A stretch of DNA of 15,672 bases from contig JAYPTI010000073.1 of the NCBI GenBank assembly GCA_038133505.1, forward strand, positions 1-15,672, in the 5' to 3' direction. A model generated the notes under the pieces. That model worked only from the letters and a program-made list of their open reading frames with translations. It was not told the origin of the DNA and searched no databases. How positions within the stretch are numbered: the stretch's first letter is position 1; each line of letters opens with the position of its first letter. Source of the stretch: JAYQUR01 sp038133505. Its GTDB lineage: Bacteria; Pseudomonadota; Alphaproteobacteria; MPNO01; UBA830. Of the stretch, positions 7,404 to 14,284 are shown piece by piece. A program made the position numbers and the translations under genes.

Positions 7404-8029
7404 TGGCGGGACCGCCCGCCGCGCCGATTCCGCCCTTGAGCGCTGCCGCGCGCCGACGGTCGCTAGAGGAAACGCTCGCCGCCGCGCCCGACCGCGACGC
7501 GCTCCGCCTGTTCGCCTACGGCTCGCTGATGTGGAACCCGTGCTTCGAGGTTGCCGACCGAGCCGTCGCCGACGTCGACGGATATCACCGGTCGTTTTCG
7601 ATCTGGTCCGTGCATGCGCGCGGCACGCCGGAGAAACCGGGGCTCGGCCTGGGCCTTGAGGCGCGGTCCGGCGCGCAGTGCCGCGGGATCGCGTTCAGGC
7701 TCCCGCCGGGCACCGGCGAAGCGGCTCTGATGGAACTGTGGGAGCGCGAGATGTGGATCGACTGCTACCGTCCCGTCTGGATCGAGGCGGAAACCGGGGA
7801 GGGGCCTGTCGCGGCATTCACGTTCGCGATCGATCCGGCGCATCCCATGCATACCGGGTCGCTGCCGCTTGCCGACCAGGCGCGCTACATTGCCGCCGCC
7901 CGCGGAAAGTTCGGCGCCTGCGCCGACTATCTCTACGAGACCTGGGACGCGATGCGCCGGGAAGGCGTCGAGGACGAGGAGATGCGCGCGCTCGTCGACG
8001 CCGTTCGCCTGCAGGAAGCGCGTGGCTGA
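7403..8029 (+). CDS. ChaC-like gamma-glutamylcyclotransferase
   Basis: A 208-residue protein with the fold's substrate loop FAYGSLMWNP (37-46), then VDGYHRSFSIWS and RGTPEKPGLGLGLE (73-86), typical of the ChaC branch. E116 in WEREM aligns with the catalytic glutamate of ChaC enzymes, which cleave glutathione to 5-oxoproline and Cys-Gly. I start it at the ATG of 7403 (MAGPPAAPI), which overlaps the transporter's stop by one base. The frame is open further upstream, but that extension is arginine-rich shadow of the transporter. It is presumably cytoplasmic. Strict glutathione specificity is not proven; related proteins act on other gamma-glutamyl amines. It ends 78 bases before the dehydrogenase gene, so the transcript may stop or be reinforced there. 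Confidence 0.88.
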   Translation: MAGPPAAPIPPLSAAARRRSLEETLAAAPDRDALRLFAYGSLMWNPCFEVADRAVADVDGYHRSFSIWSVHARGTPEKPGLGLGLEARSGAQCRGIAFRLPPGTGEAALMELWEREMWIDCYRPVWIEAETGEGPVAAFTFAIDPAHPMHTGSLPLADQARYIAAARGKFGACADYLYETWDAMRREGVEDEEMRALVDAVRLQEARG

Positions 8030-8107
8030 CCTGCGTGCGGGCGCTTGCAACGGCCTCTCCGGCGTGCACAACTAGGCATCGGGACAAAAACGGGAGGGAG
8101 CCCGCAC

Positions 8108-8929
8108 ATGACCGAAGATGAAATCGGCTATATCGATTATTCGACGATGAACGTCGACAAGAACGCCACCTACGACAGCCTGCGGGATCGCGTGGTCCTG
8201 ATCACGGGCGCGGGGCAGGCGATCGGGCGCGGCTACGCGCACTATTTCTCGGCCCAGGGCGCGATCCCGATCATTGCCGACATCAACGGCGACAATGCCC
8301 GCAAGGTGCAGCGGGAAATCGAAGACAAGCAGGGCAAGGCCATGGCGATCGAGGTCGACGTCGCCGACGAGCAGTCCAATATCGACATGGTCGAGAAGAT
8401 CCTGGCGCAGTACGGCCGTCTCGACGTGCTGATCAACAACGCCGCCATTTTTTCGCGCATCACCATGGCGCCTTTCTGGGAACTGCCGGTAGACGAGTGG
8501 AAGCGGGCCGTCGACGTCAACGTGAACGGCGCGTTCCTGTGCTCGCGCGCAGCGGTGAAGCCGATGATCGAGGCCAAGTGGGGCCGCATCATCAACGTCT
8601 CGTCCGGCACCATGATGATGGGCCGGCCCAACTATCTCCACTACATCACGACCAAGGCCGCGATGATCGGCATGTCGCGCTCGATGGCGCGCGAGGTCGG
8701 GCCGTACGGGATCACGGTCAACACCTTCTGGCCGGGCGTGATGCAGACGGAGGTCGAGCGCCCGTCGGTGCCGACAGAGATGTTCGCGAAGATGACCGCC
8801 ACGCAGGCGCTTCCGCGGCAGGGCACGATCCACGACCTCGCCAAGGCGATGCTGTTCCTGTGTTCGGACGAGGCGGCCTACATCACGGGTCAGGGCCTGA
8901 TCGTGGATGGCGGACAGAACTTCATCTAA
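8108..8929 (+). CDS. short-chain dehydrogenase/reductase (SDR)
   Basis: A 273-residue classical SDR with an N-terminal extension of about 25 residues before the Rossmann fold. It shows TGAGQAIG (33-40) for nucleotide binding, D58 at the end of strand 2 (usually favouring NAD over NADP), NNAA (110-113), and the catalytic set S166, Y179, K183 (YITTK). The C-terminus GQGLIVDGGQNF is typical. It should oxidise a secondary alcohol or reduce the ketone of a small metabolite; the substrate is unknown. The ATG at 8108 is chosen because GGGAGGGAG (8092-8100) sits seven bases before it; an earlier in-frame start at 8045 lacks such a site. A weak promoter-like TTGCAA at 8045 may serve it. Its end overlaps the following methyltransferase by 23 bases. 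Confidence 0.94.
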   Translation: MTEDEIGYIDYSTMNVDKNATYDSLRDRVVLITGAGQAIGRGYAHYFSAQGAIPIIADINGDNARKVQREIEDKQGKAMAIEVDVADEQSNIDMVEKILAQYGRLDVLINNAAIFSRITMAPFWELPVDEWKRAVDVNVNGAFLCSRAAVKPMIEAKWGRIINVSSGTMMMGRPNYLHYITTKAAMIGMSRSMAREVGPYGITVNTFWPGVMQTEVERPSVPTEMFAKMTATQALPRQGTIHDLAKAMLFLCSDEAAYITGQGLIVDGGQNFI

Positions 8930-9551
8930 CCTTCCGGACCCGCCGTTCAGCGGCGACTGGGCGTCCTACTACGAGAAAACAGGCGCCCGGCCGCCGCGGC
9001 CGACATTGATCCGCGCGCTCGACGCGTTCGACCGGGAGGGGCGGCCGGACGACGCCTTTGCGGCCGACCTCGGCTGCGGGTCCGGCCGCGACACGATCGA
9101 GATCCTGCGCCGCGGCTGGCCCTGCCTGGCGGTAGACGCGTCGCCGGATGCGTTCGAGGGGCTGAGGGCGCGGCAGGATCTGCCCGAGGGCGCGCAGCTC
9201 TTGACCCAGCTTGCGCGCTATGAGGACATGACACTGCCGCCTTGCGACCTGATTAATGCGGCGTTCTCGCTGCCGCTGTGTCCGGCGCCCGAATTTCCCG
9301 GGGTCTGGTCCAAGATCGGCAAGGCGCTGAAACCGGGCGGGCGCTTTTCCGGCCAGCTTTACGGCGACCGCGACAGCTGGGCTGGCAACCCGACGATGAC
9401 GTTCCACACCGAAAAGCAGGTCGAACTGCTGCTCGAGCGGTTCGACGTGGAGTTTTTCGAGGAGGAAGAGGACGATTCCGTGACGCCGCGCGGCACGCCC
9501 AAGCACTGGCATATCTTCCACATCGTCGCGCGCAAGCCGCCGGCGCGGTAA
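8907..9551 (+). CDS. small class I SAM-dependent methyltransferase
   Basis: A 214-residue Rossmann-type methyltransferase. Motif I is DLGCGSGRD (54-62), D77 ends strand 2 (AVDASPD) for the ribose hydroxyls, and LKPGGRFSGQLYGDRDSW (about 141-158) is the post-motif region. The layout (strand 1 glycine motif followed by TIEILRRGW and LAVDAS) resembles the TehB/thiopurine-like group acting on small molecules. The ATG at 8907 lies inside the 3' end of the SDR gene (23-base overlap), indicating translational coupling. The acidic C-terminal stretch FFEEEEDDS is notable. The substrate is unknown. The next gene, a class II aldolase, follows after 29 bases. Confidence 0.88.
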   Translation: MADRTSSNLPDPPFSGDWASYYEKTGARPPRPTLIRALDAFDREGRPDDAFAADLGCGSGRDTIEILRRGWPCLAVDASPDAFEGLRARQDLPEGAQLLTQLARYEDMTLPPCDLINAAFSLPLCPAPEFPGVWSKIGKALKPGGRFSGQLYGDRDSWAGNPTMTFHTEKQVELLLERFDVEFFEEEEDDSVTPRGTPKHWHIFHIVARKPPAR

Positions 9552-9580
9552 TCTCGGCGCGTAACCGACTGGAGACCCGA

Positions 9581-10327
9581 ATGAAAGGCCACAATTCCAA
9601 CGTCGCGCGCCTCCGGGCGGAGATCGCGGCCTGTACGCGGATCCTCAACATGGAAGGGCTGATCGACTATTCCGGTCACATCAGCGCGCGCCTGCCGGAC
9701 GGCAGCGGCTTCCTGATCCAGTCCTTCGACGATTCCCGCGCCGCGATCGAGCCTGACGATCTGCTGGTCTGCGACTACGACGGCAACCTGCTCGACGGGC
9801 CGGACGACAAGCGCCCGCCGGCCGAGGTCTACATCCATTCGGAAATCTTCAAGGCGCGGCCGGACGTGAATTCGATCGGCCACTTCCATCCCGAAACCGC
9901 GACCATGTTCACGCTCGTGGAAGATCAGCCGCTGGTCCCGGTGAAGAACCACGCCGCGCGCTGGATGGACGGCATCCCCGTGCATCCGGACTCGGCGCAC
10001 GTGAACACGCCGGACCTCGGCAAGGCGCTGGCCGACACGCTGGGCGACTGCCATGCCGCGCTGATCCGCGCGCACGGCGTCGTCGTGACGGCGGAGGACG
10101 TGCGCGCGCTGCTGATCGACAGCGTCCATTTCGAGGAAAATGCCGAGACCCTGTTCCGTGCCGCCGCGCTCGGCCGCATCCGGCCCCTGTCGCGCGAGGA
10201 ACTGCAGGAGTTCGACGCGCGTTTCAACCGCGGCCGCCACATCGCCAAGCTCTGGAAATACTACGCCGGGCGGGGCGTGGAAGCGGGCACCGTCCCGGCC
10301 GCGTGGCTCGCGGCGCTCGACGGTTAG
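9581..10327 (+). CDS. class II aldolase/adducin family protein
   Basis: A 248-residue protein of the class II aldolase/adducin family (fuculose-1-phosphate aldolase fold). Zinc ligand candidates are present: HFH (H101, H103) and H165 in IRAHG; E82 in PPAEVYIH fits the catalytic acid/base position. N-terminal NMEGLIDYSGHISARLP (23-39) matches the family's G-N/H-IS substrate loop. Members cleave or decarboxylate sugar phosphates or beta-hydroxy acids in a metal-dependent way; some have other roles, so the reaction is unassigned. The ATG at 9581 follows GGAG at 9571-9574. It sits between two methyltransferase-type genes and 29 bases downstream of the first, as part of one probable transcript starting at the SDR gene. 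Confidence 0.92.
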   Translation: MKGHNSNVARLRAEIAACTRILNMEGLIDYSGHISARLPDGSGFLIQSFDDSRAAIEPDDLLVCDYDGNLLDGPDDKRPPAEVYIHSEIFKARPDVNSIGHFHPETATMFTLVEDQPLVPVKNHAARWMDGIPVHPDSAHVNTPDLGKALADTLGDCHAALIRAHGVVVTAEDVRALLIDSVHFEENAETLFRAAALGRIRPLSREELQEFDARFNRGRHIAKLWKYYAGRGVEAGTVPAAWLAALDG

Positions 10328-10349
10328 ATTCGGGGCAGGGATCGGACGG

Positions 10350-11681
10350 GTGAGCGATTCCGACAACCCCGTCGCGGACCGTCTCGTCGCCTTGCTCGAC
10401 GCCCTCGGCCTGAAACAAGCGCATTTTCTCGGCTGCATGTCGGGCGACTGGGGCGCCCTGGCGCTCGAGCGGCCCGATCTGTTCTGTACGCTGACCGTGG
10501 TCGCGCCGCACCTGAACAAGGGCACGCCCGCCGGGCTGGAAGCCTTCAACGTTCCGACGCAGGTGATCGCCGGCGATATCGGCACCCCGGCGGACCGCGC
10601 CCGGGGCCTCGCCGAGCGCTTCGGCGACGCGGCGTTCGTATCGCTCGACAGATACGAAAGCCCCGCCTGGGCGGACACCATCGCCGACCGCACCGACGAC
10701 GTGGAACGGGCCGTTCGCGGCCTGATGGCGCGTACCGAAGCGGACGGCAAGGCGCCTTCGCGATGCGATAGGTCGGGCGACGGCGCCGTCGACGACATCC
10801 TCTACCGCATCCAAGGCACGGGACCGGCCGTCGTCGTTCTGCCGCTGTCGATGGCGCGGACGCAATGGGACCCGCTCGTTGAGCGGCTCGCCAGGGATCA
10901 CGCGGTCATCGTGCTGGGCGGTCCGCGTCTCGGCATCGTGTCCCTGCTCGAAGGGCGAGCCGATGCGGGCTACGGCGATCTGGTGATGGAAATGGTCGGC
11001 CGCGCGGGCGTGGGCCCGGGCGACGACGTGCTCGAGGTCGGTTGCGGGTCGGGAGCGCTCTCGCGGGCCCTGGCGCGGCGAACGGGCGGGGAGGCGCGCA
11101 TAACGGGCGTAGACCTGAATCCCTATCTGCTGTCGGAAGCCCGCGCGCTTGTTGCGCGCGACGGTCTGGAAGAGGCGGTTCGCTTCGAGGAGGGGAATGC
11201 CGAGGCGTTGCCGTATGAAGACGACCGGTTCGATGTTGCCTTCTGTGCAACCGTCGTCGAGGAATGCGATGCGGAGAAGATGATCGCCGGGATGGCGCGC
11301 GTCGTCAGACCGGGCGGGCGTGTCGTAGTCCTGTCGCGCGTGCTCGACATGGACTGGTGGGTCGGCCTGCCGATCGACCGCGACCTGCGGCGCAAGCTGG
11401 AGGCGTTCGCGCCGTCGACCGGCTCTGGCGTCGGCCCGGGCGGCTGTGCGGACGCCCGGCTCTACGAACTGATTGTCGAAGCGGGACTGACGCCGGTCTT
11501 CGCCGGGCCGCAATTTGCTATCTACGGCGAGAGCGAGCGTCTCGACGACGTGTTCGAGCGGCTGTTCACGGGCGTGACGGCCGCGGAACGGAAGCTGTGC
11601 GAAGCGGCGGTCGCAGAAGCGCGGGCGGCCGGCACGCTCATGGTCGGCGAGCCGTTCCACTGCGCGGTGGCGACGGTCTGA
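10350..11681 (+). CDS. chimeric protein: permuted alpha/beta-hydrolase pieces fused to a SAM methyltransferase
   Basis: A 443-residue protein from a GTG at 10350, 22 bases after the aldolase. Residues about 10-128 resemble the C-terminal half of an alpha/beta hydrolase: the helix LLDALGLKQAHFLG, then an elbow-like GCMSGDWGALAL (28-39), NVPTQVIAGDIGTPADRARGLAERF (in two parts around 67-91). Residues 151-200 (LYRIQGTGPAVVVLPLSM..TQWDPLVERLA) resemble the N-terminal half, so the order is reversed. The elbow is GCMSG rather than G-x-S-x-G and the usual catalytic histidine is replaced in RYESPAWAD, so hydrolase activity is unlikely. From about residue 222 a complete methyltransferase follows: VLEVGCGSG (227-235), VDLNP with D255, GNAEALPYEDDRFDV (282-296) and VVRPGGRVVVLSR. 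The start could lie elsewhere; the frame is open upstream but that part is shadow of the aldolase gene. Substrate unknown. Confidence 0.82.
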   Translation: MSDSDNPVADRLVALLDALGLKQAHFLGCMSGDWGALALERPDLFCTLTVVAPHLNKGTPAGLEAFNVPTQVIAGDIGTPADRARGLAERFGDAAFVSLDRYESPAWADTIADRTDDVERAVRGLMARTEADGKAPSRCDRSGDGAVDDILYRIQGTGPAVVVLPLSMARTQWDPLVERLARDHAVIVLGGPRLGIVSLLEGRADAGYGDLVMEMVGRAGVGPGDDVLEVGCGSGALSRALARRTGGEARITGVDLNPYLLSEARALVARDGLEEAVRFEEGNAEALPYEDDRFDVAFCATVVEECDAEKMIAGMARVVRPGGRVVVLSRVLDMDWWVGLPIDRDLRRKLEAFAPSTGSGVGPGGCADARLYELIVEAGLTPVFAGPQFAIYGESERLDDVFERLFTGVTAAERKLCEAAVAEARAAGTLMVGEPFHCAVATV

Positions 11682-11703
11682 CGGCGATCGAAGGGGGAAG
11701 CGC

Positions 11704-11777
11704 TGGAGCGGGTGAAGGGAATCGAACCCTCGTATGCAGCTTGGGAAGCTGCCGTTCTACCATTGAACTACACCCGC
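11704..11777 (-). tRNA. tRNA-Gly (anticodon CCC), CCA encoded
   Basis: A 74-base cloverleaf on the minus strand: acceptor GCGGGTG paired with CACCCGC, D arm GTTC..GAAC, anticodon stem GCAGC/GCTGC around the loop TTCCCAA (anticodon CCC, complement of 11743-11745), T arm AGGGTTCGATTCCCT, discriminator T and an encoded CCA (complement of 11704-11706). It reads GGG glycine codons. It is convergent with the methyltransferase gene, whose stop is 22 bases away. I see no attachment-site duplication or integrase beside it. Confidence 0.97.
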
Positions 11778-11799
11778 GTGACGCAGCAGCGCGGCGCGC

Positions 11800-11827
11800 A
11801 TTCTACGCGGCTTTCCGCGCCGCTCAA
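11800..11827 (-). promoter_or_regulatory. promoter of the tRNA-Gly gene
   Basis: On the minus strand TTGAGC (complement of 11822-11827), 16 bases, TAGAAT (complement of 11800-11805), followed by a GC-rich discriminator (GCGCGCC) and about 22 bases before the tRNA 5' end. The GC-rich discriminator is typical of stringently controlled stable-RNA promoters. The spacer contains CGCGG-AAAG-CCGCG. Confidence 0.65.
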
Positions 11828-11920
11828 GTGCCGAAAAGTTTGCGCTGGACCCCCTGCGCGGCGGATGCCATTACCTGAGAGGAATTCATCAACAACACCG
11901 CGCCAACCGGGGAGGGACGC

Positions 11921-12775
11921 ATGAGAATTTGCCGCTTCAACGACGATAAGCTGGGCCTGGTAGAGGGACCCGAAGTCGTCGACGTGACCGGGGCGCTGGA
12001 GGTCATTCCGCCCTCGCGCTGGCCGGCGCCCGTCGGCGATGCGCTGATCGCGAACCTCGATGCCGTCTGCGACAAGGCGGCGGCGCTGGCCGGATCGGGA
12101 CGGCGCTACAAGCTGGAGGACGTCGTTCTCAAAAGCCCCGTCGCGAACCCCAACAAGGTGATCGGGGCGCCGGTGAACTATTACGCGCACCAGCAGGAAG
12201 CGGTGGAAGATACCGGCGTTTCGTTCGGCCGCGAGATCCAGACCATCGACCATTACGGCCTGTTCCTGAAGAACCCGGTCCTCGTGGGGCCGGGCGAGGG
12301 CGTCGACCTGCATTTCACCGACCGGCGCAACGACCACGAGGTCGAGATGTCGCTGATCATCGGCAAGACGGCGAAGAACGTCTCCTACGACGATGCGCTC
12401 GACTACGTGGCGGGCTACGCCATCGGCCTCGACATGACCGTCCGCGGCACCGAGGAGCGCAGCCTGCGGAAGGCGATCGACAGCTATTCCGTGCTCGGCC
12501 CGTGGCTGGTGACGGCGGACGAGATCGTCGATCCGGACAAGCTCGATTTTTCGATCCATGTCGGCACCGAGGAGCGCCAGAATTCCAATACCGACAAGCT
12601 GATCTTCGATTGCCGCAAGCTGATCGAATACGGCTCGTCCTTCTACACGCTCTATCCGGGCGACGTGATCATGACCGGCACGCCGGAAGGCGTCGGGCCG
12701 GTGGTGCCGGGCGACGTGATGCACTGCTATTGCGAGGGCATCGGCAAGATGGATGTCGCCGTCCGCGCCGCCTGA
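11921..12775 (+). CDS. fumarylacetoacetate hydrolase (FAH) family protein, first copy
   Basis: A 284-residue protein of the FAH superfamily, whose members hydrolyse or decarboxylate 2,4-diketo acids such as fumarylpyruvate, oxaloacetate or 2,4-diketo-3-deoxy sugar acids. The fold's divalent-metal ligands fit E140 and E142 in DHEVE and D171 in GLDMTVRG; KVIGAPVNYYAH (79-90) and YPGDVIMTGTPEGVG (245-259) are the other signatures. The ATG has a good ribosome-binding sequence, GGGGAGGGA, just upstream, and heads the right-hand operon; the 143 bases between it and the tRNA must carry the promoter, but I find no clear one. Hand alignment with the second copy at 14281 gives about 64% identical residues without gaps. 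Fumarylpyruvate hydrolysis is plausible given the gentisate dioxygenase-like gene downstream. Confidence 0.93.
   Translation: MRICRFNDDKLGLVEGPEVVDVTGALEVIPPSRWPAPVGDALIANLDAVCDKAAALAGSGRRYKLEDVVLKSPVANPNKVIGAPVNYYAHQQEAVEDTGVSFGREIQTIDHYGLFLKNPVLVGPGEGVDLHFTDRRNDHEVEMSLIIGKTAKNVSYDDALDYVAGYAIGLDMTVRGTEERSLRKAIDSYSVLGPWLVTADEIVDPDKLDFSIHVGTEERQNSNTDKLIFDCRKLIEYGSSFYTLYPGDVIMTGTPEGVGPVVPGDVMHCYCEGIGKMDVAVRAA
12599..12632 (+). repeat. 34-base exact direct repeat, copy 1 (inside first FAH gene)
   Basis: Identical base for base to 14959-14992 in the second FAH gene. It encodes LIFDCRKLIEY. It marks recent duplication or gene conversion between the two hydrolases, and lies in the best conserved C-terminal part. 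Confidence 0.85.
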
Positions 12776-12785
12776 GGGAAAAAGC

Positions 12786-13205
12786 ATGACCGGCGAAAAG
12801 CTGATCGGCCGCCTCGCGACCGGCATCGGCATGGGCAAGATCTTCACCCAGCTCGACTGGGCGAAGGAGCAGTTCGCCGGCAAGGTCGGCATCGATCCGT
12901 GGCCGGGCACGATCAATGTCATCATCGACGACCCGGAGTCGATGCCGGTCTGGGTCCGGCTCAAGCGGACCGACGGCATTCACATGGACAACCCGAACGA
13001 CGGGCCGCACGACTGCGACGCCAAGTGCTGGCGCGTGACCATCGACGGCGGTGAGGCTGGCGCCATCGAAGGCGCCATCGTGTTTCCGCTCGTCGACGAC
13101 TACCCGCCAGCACAGATCGAGGTGATCGCCGAGGTCGGCGTGCGCGACGCGTTGGGCATCGAGGACGGCGACACCGTCACGCTGACCATCAAGGACGGCG
13201 CATGA
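12786..13205 (+). CDS. DUF120 / CTP-dependent riboflavin kinase-like protein
   Basis: A 139-residue protein that matches the archaeal CTP-dependent riboflavin kinase (RibK, DUF120) pattern along its length. Visible parts are GRLATGIGMGKIF (8-20, the glycine loop), AKEQFAGKVGIDPWPGTINV (26-45), AIVFP (97-101), YPPAQIEVIAEVGVRDALG (106-124) and EDGDTVTLTI (126-135). T42 and N44 in GTIN fit the Thr/Asn pair that holds Mg2+ in the archaeal enzyme. The segment after AIVFP reads LVDDYPP where archaeal proteins have a Thr-containing ERT/KKT-type motif, so substrate binding may differ. There is no winged-helix domain as in the regulator RbkR. The ATG at 12786 is preceded by GAGGG; an earlier ATG at 12753 lies inside the FAH gene. 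It is 10 bases after FAH and overlaps the enolase gene by four bases. Family call strong, activity uncertain. Confidence 0.85.
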   Translation: MTGEKLIGRLATGIGMGKIFTQLDWAKEQFAGKVGIDPWPGTINVIIDDPESMPVWVRLKRTDGIHMDNPNDGPHDCDAKCWRVTIDGGEAGAIEGAIVFPLVDDYPPAQIEVIAEVGVRDALGIEDGDTVTLTIKDGA

Positions 13206-14284
13206 GCGGCAGGATCGAGAAGGCGACGGCCGAGCTCTGGGTCTATCCGCTGTCAGGTCCGACGGGAGGTTCCGGTATCACCGCCGTCGACGTGATCGTC
13301 GTCGATCTGGAAGACGACCAAGGCAACACCGGAACGGGTTTCTCCTACGTTCTCGGCGGCGGCGGCGCGACGGTGACGATGGCCGCGCGCGACATGATCG
13401 AGCGGTTCGTCGCGGATCGCGACATCGTCCCGCCGCAGGCGCTTTGGCGCCGGCTCGCGGGCTCGCTCAACCGGCTCGGGCGCGGCATCGGCTACCTCGC
13501 CATCGCCGCCATCGACGTCGCCATGTGGGATCTCCACGCGAAACGCCAGGGCGTGCCCCTCTACGAGGCGATGGGCGGCGCGGCGCGCAAGCTCCCGGTC
13601 TACGGCTCCGGCGGGTTCGGTCCGACGCAGGAACCCGAGCTCGCTGTAAAGCGTGCGCTCGATTATGCAGACATGGGCTGCACGGCGGTGAAGCTTCGCG
13701 TCGCCGGCGCGCCGCACGACATCGCGCGCATCCAGGCGGTCGCCGAGGCGCTGTCCGACGGCGTCGACATCATGGCGGACGCCAACGAGAAGTGCGATCT
13801 TGCCCGGGCGCAGTGGCTGGTGAACGTGCTCGGCGACGTCAACGCGCTGTGGCTCGAGGAACCGCTGCCGGCGCACGATACCATCGGTTTCGCGACGCTG
13901 GCGCAGAACAGCCGGGTTCCCATCGCGACCGGCGAGCATCACCAGGGCGCAGTGGAACTCGGTCCCCTGATGGAGGCGCGCGCCGTTTCCGTCGTCCAGC
14001 CCGATCTCGCCATGATGGGCGGGCTGACGGAATGCCTGCGCGTTGCGCAGATCGCCGAACACTACAACCTCGTCGTCTCGCCGCATTTCCTGCCGTCGCT
14101 GTTCATCCATGTCGCGGCGGCAGCGCCCGCGATCCGATGGATGGAGGATTTTCCGCTGTTGGAACCGCTGTTCGACGACCCGGTCGGCATGGACGGCGAC
14201 GGCAACATCGCGCCGCCGGATGCGCCGGGTCACGGGCTCGTCTGGGCCGACGGCGCGCGCAAGGAGTTCAGGAGCGCCATATGA
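13202..14284 (+). CDS. mandelate racemase/muconate lactonizing enzyme family (enolase superfamily)
   Basis: A 360-residue enolase-superfamily enzyme: N-terminal capping domain (about 1-125) with GRGIGYLAIAAIDVAMWDLHAK, then the barrel. Metal ligands fit D193 (MADAN), E219 (WLEEP) and E245 (TGEH). Catalytic residues of the mandelate racemase group fit K164 and R166 (VKLRV, i.e. K-x-R rather than K-x-K), the D268-H295 dyad (VQPD; VSPHF) and E315. Members abstract the proton next to a carboxylate, giving racemisation or dehydration of hydroxy acids or sugar acids. An acid-sugar dehydratase would yield a 2-keto-3-deoxy acid, whose oxidised form is a substrate type for FAH hydrolases. ATGA overlaps join it to the genes on both sides. 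Substrate unknown. Confidence 0.93.
   Translation: MSGRIEKATAELWVYPLSGPTGGSGITAVDVIVVDLEDDQGNTGTGFSYVLGGGGATVTMAARDMIERFVADRDIVPPQALWRRLAGSLNRLGRGIGYLAIAAIDVAMWDLHAKRQGVPLYEAMGGAARKLPVYGSGGFGPTQEPELAVKRALDYADMGCTAVKLRVAGAPHDIARIQAVAEALSDGVDIMADANEKCDLARAQWLVNVLGDVNALWLEEPLPAHDTIGFATLAQNSRVPIATGEHHQGAVELGPLMEARAVSVVQPDLAMMGGLTECLRVAQIAEHYNLVVSPHFLPSLFIHVAAAAPAIRWMEDFPLLEPLFDDPVGMDGDGNIAPPDAPGHGLVWADGARKEFRSAI

Noticed and set aside
8045..8107. Earlier start for the SDR at 8045
   Set aside because: It would add 21 residues with no ribosome-binding site, while GGGAGGGAG sits just before the ATG at 8108.
10224..11660. Long minus-strand frame of 478 codons, and similar long antisense frames at 9359-10798, 11768-12979 and 13253-14233
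   Set aside because: They are rich in Arg, Asp and His, have no family motifs, and mirror real plus-strand genes; long antisense frames are expected at this GC content.
11682..11703. Integration site beside the tRNA-Gly gene
   Set aside because: No duplicate of the tRNA 3' end, no integrase and no change in gene style is visible on either side.
11778..11920. Possible FMN riboswitch upstream of the operon with the riboflavin kinase-like gene
   Set aside because: I could not find the conserved RFN helices in the 143-base leader, and only 10 bases precede the DUF120 gene itself.
11712..11924. Open frame reading MKGIEPSYAAWEAAV..., and a sister frame ending 11878 containing GNRTLVCSLGSC
   Set aside because: Both are translations across the antisense of the tRNA-Gly gene, a well-known source of spurious proteins.
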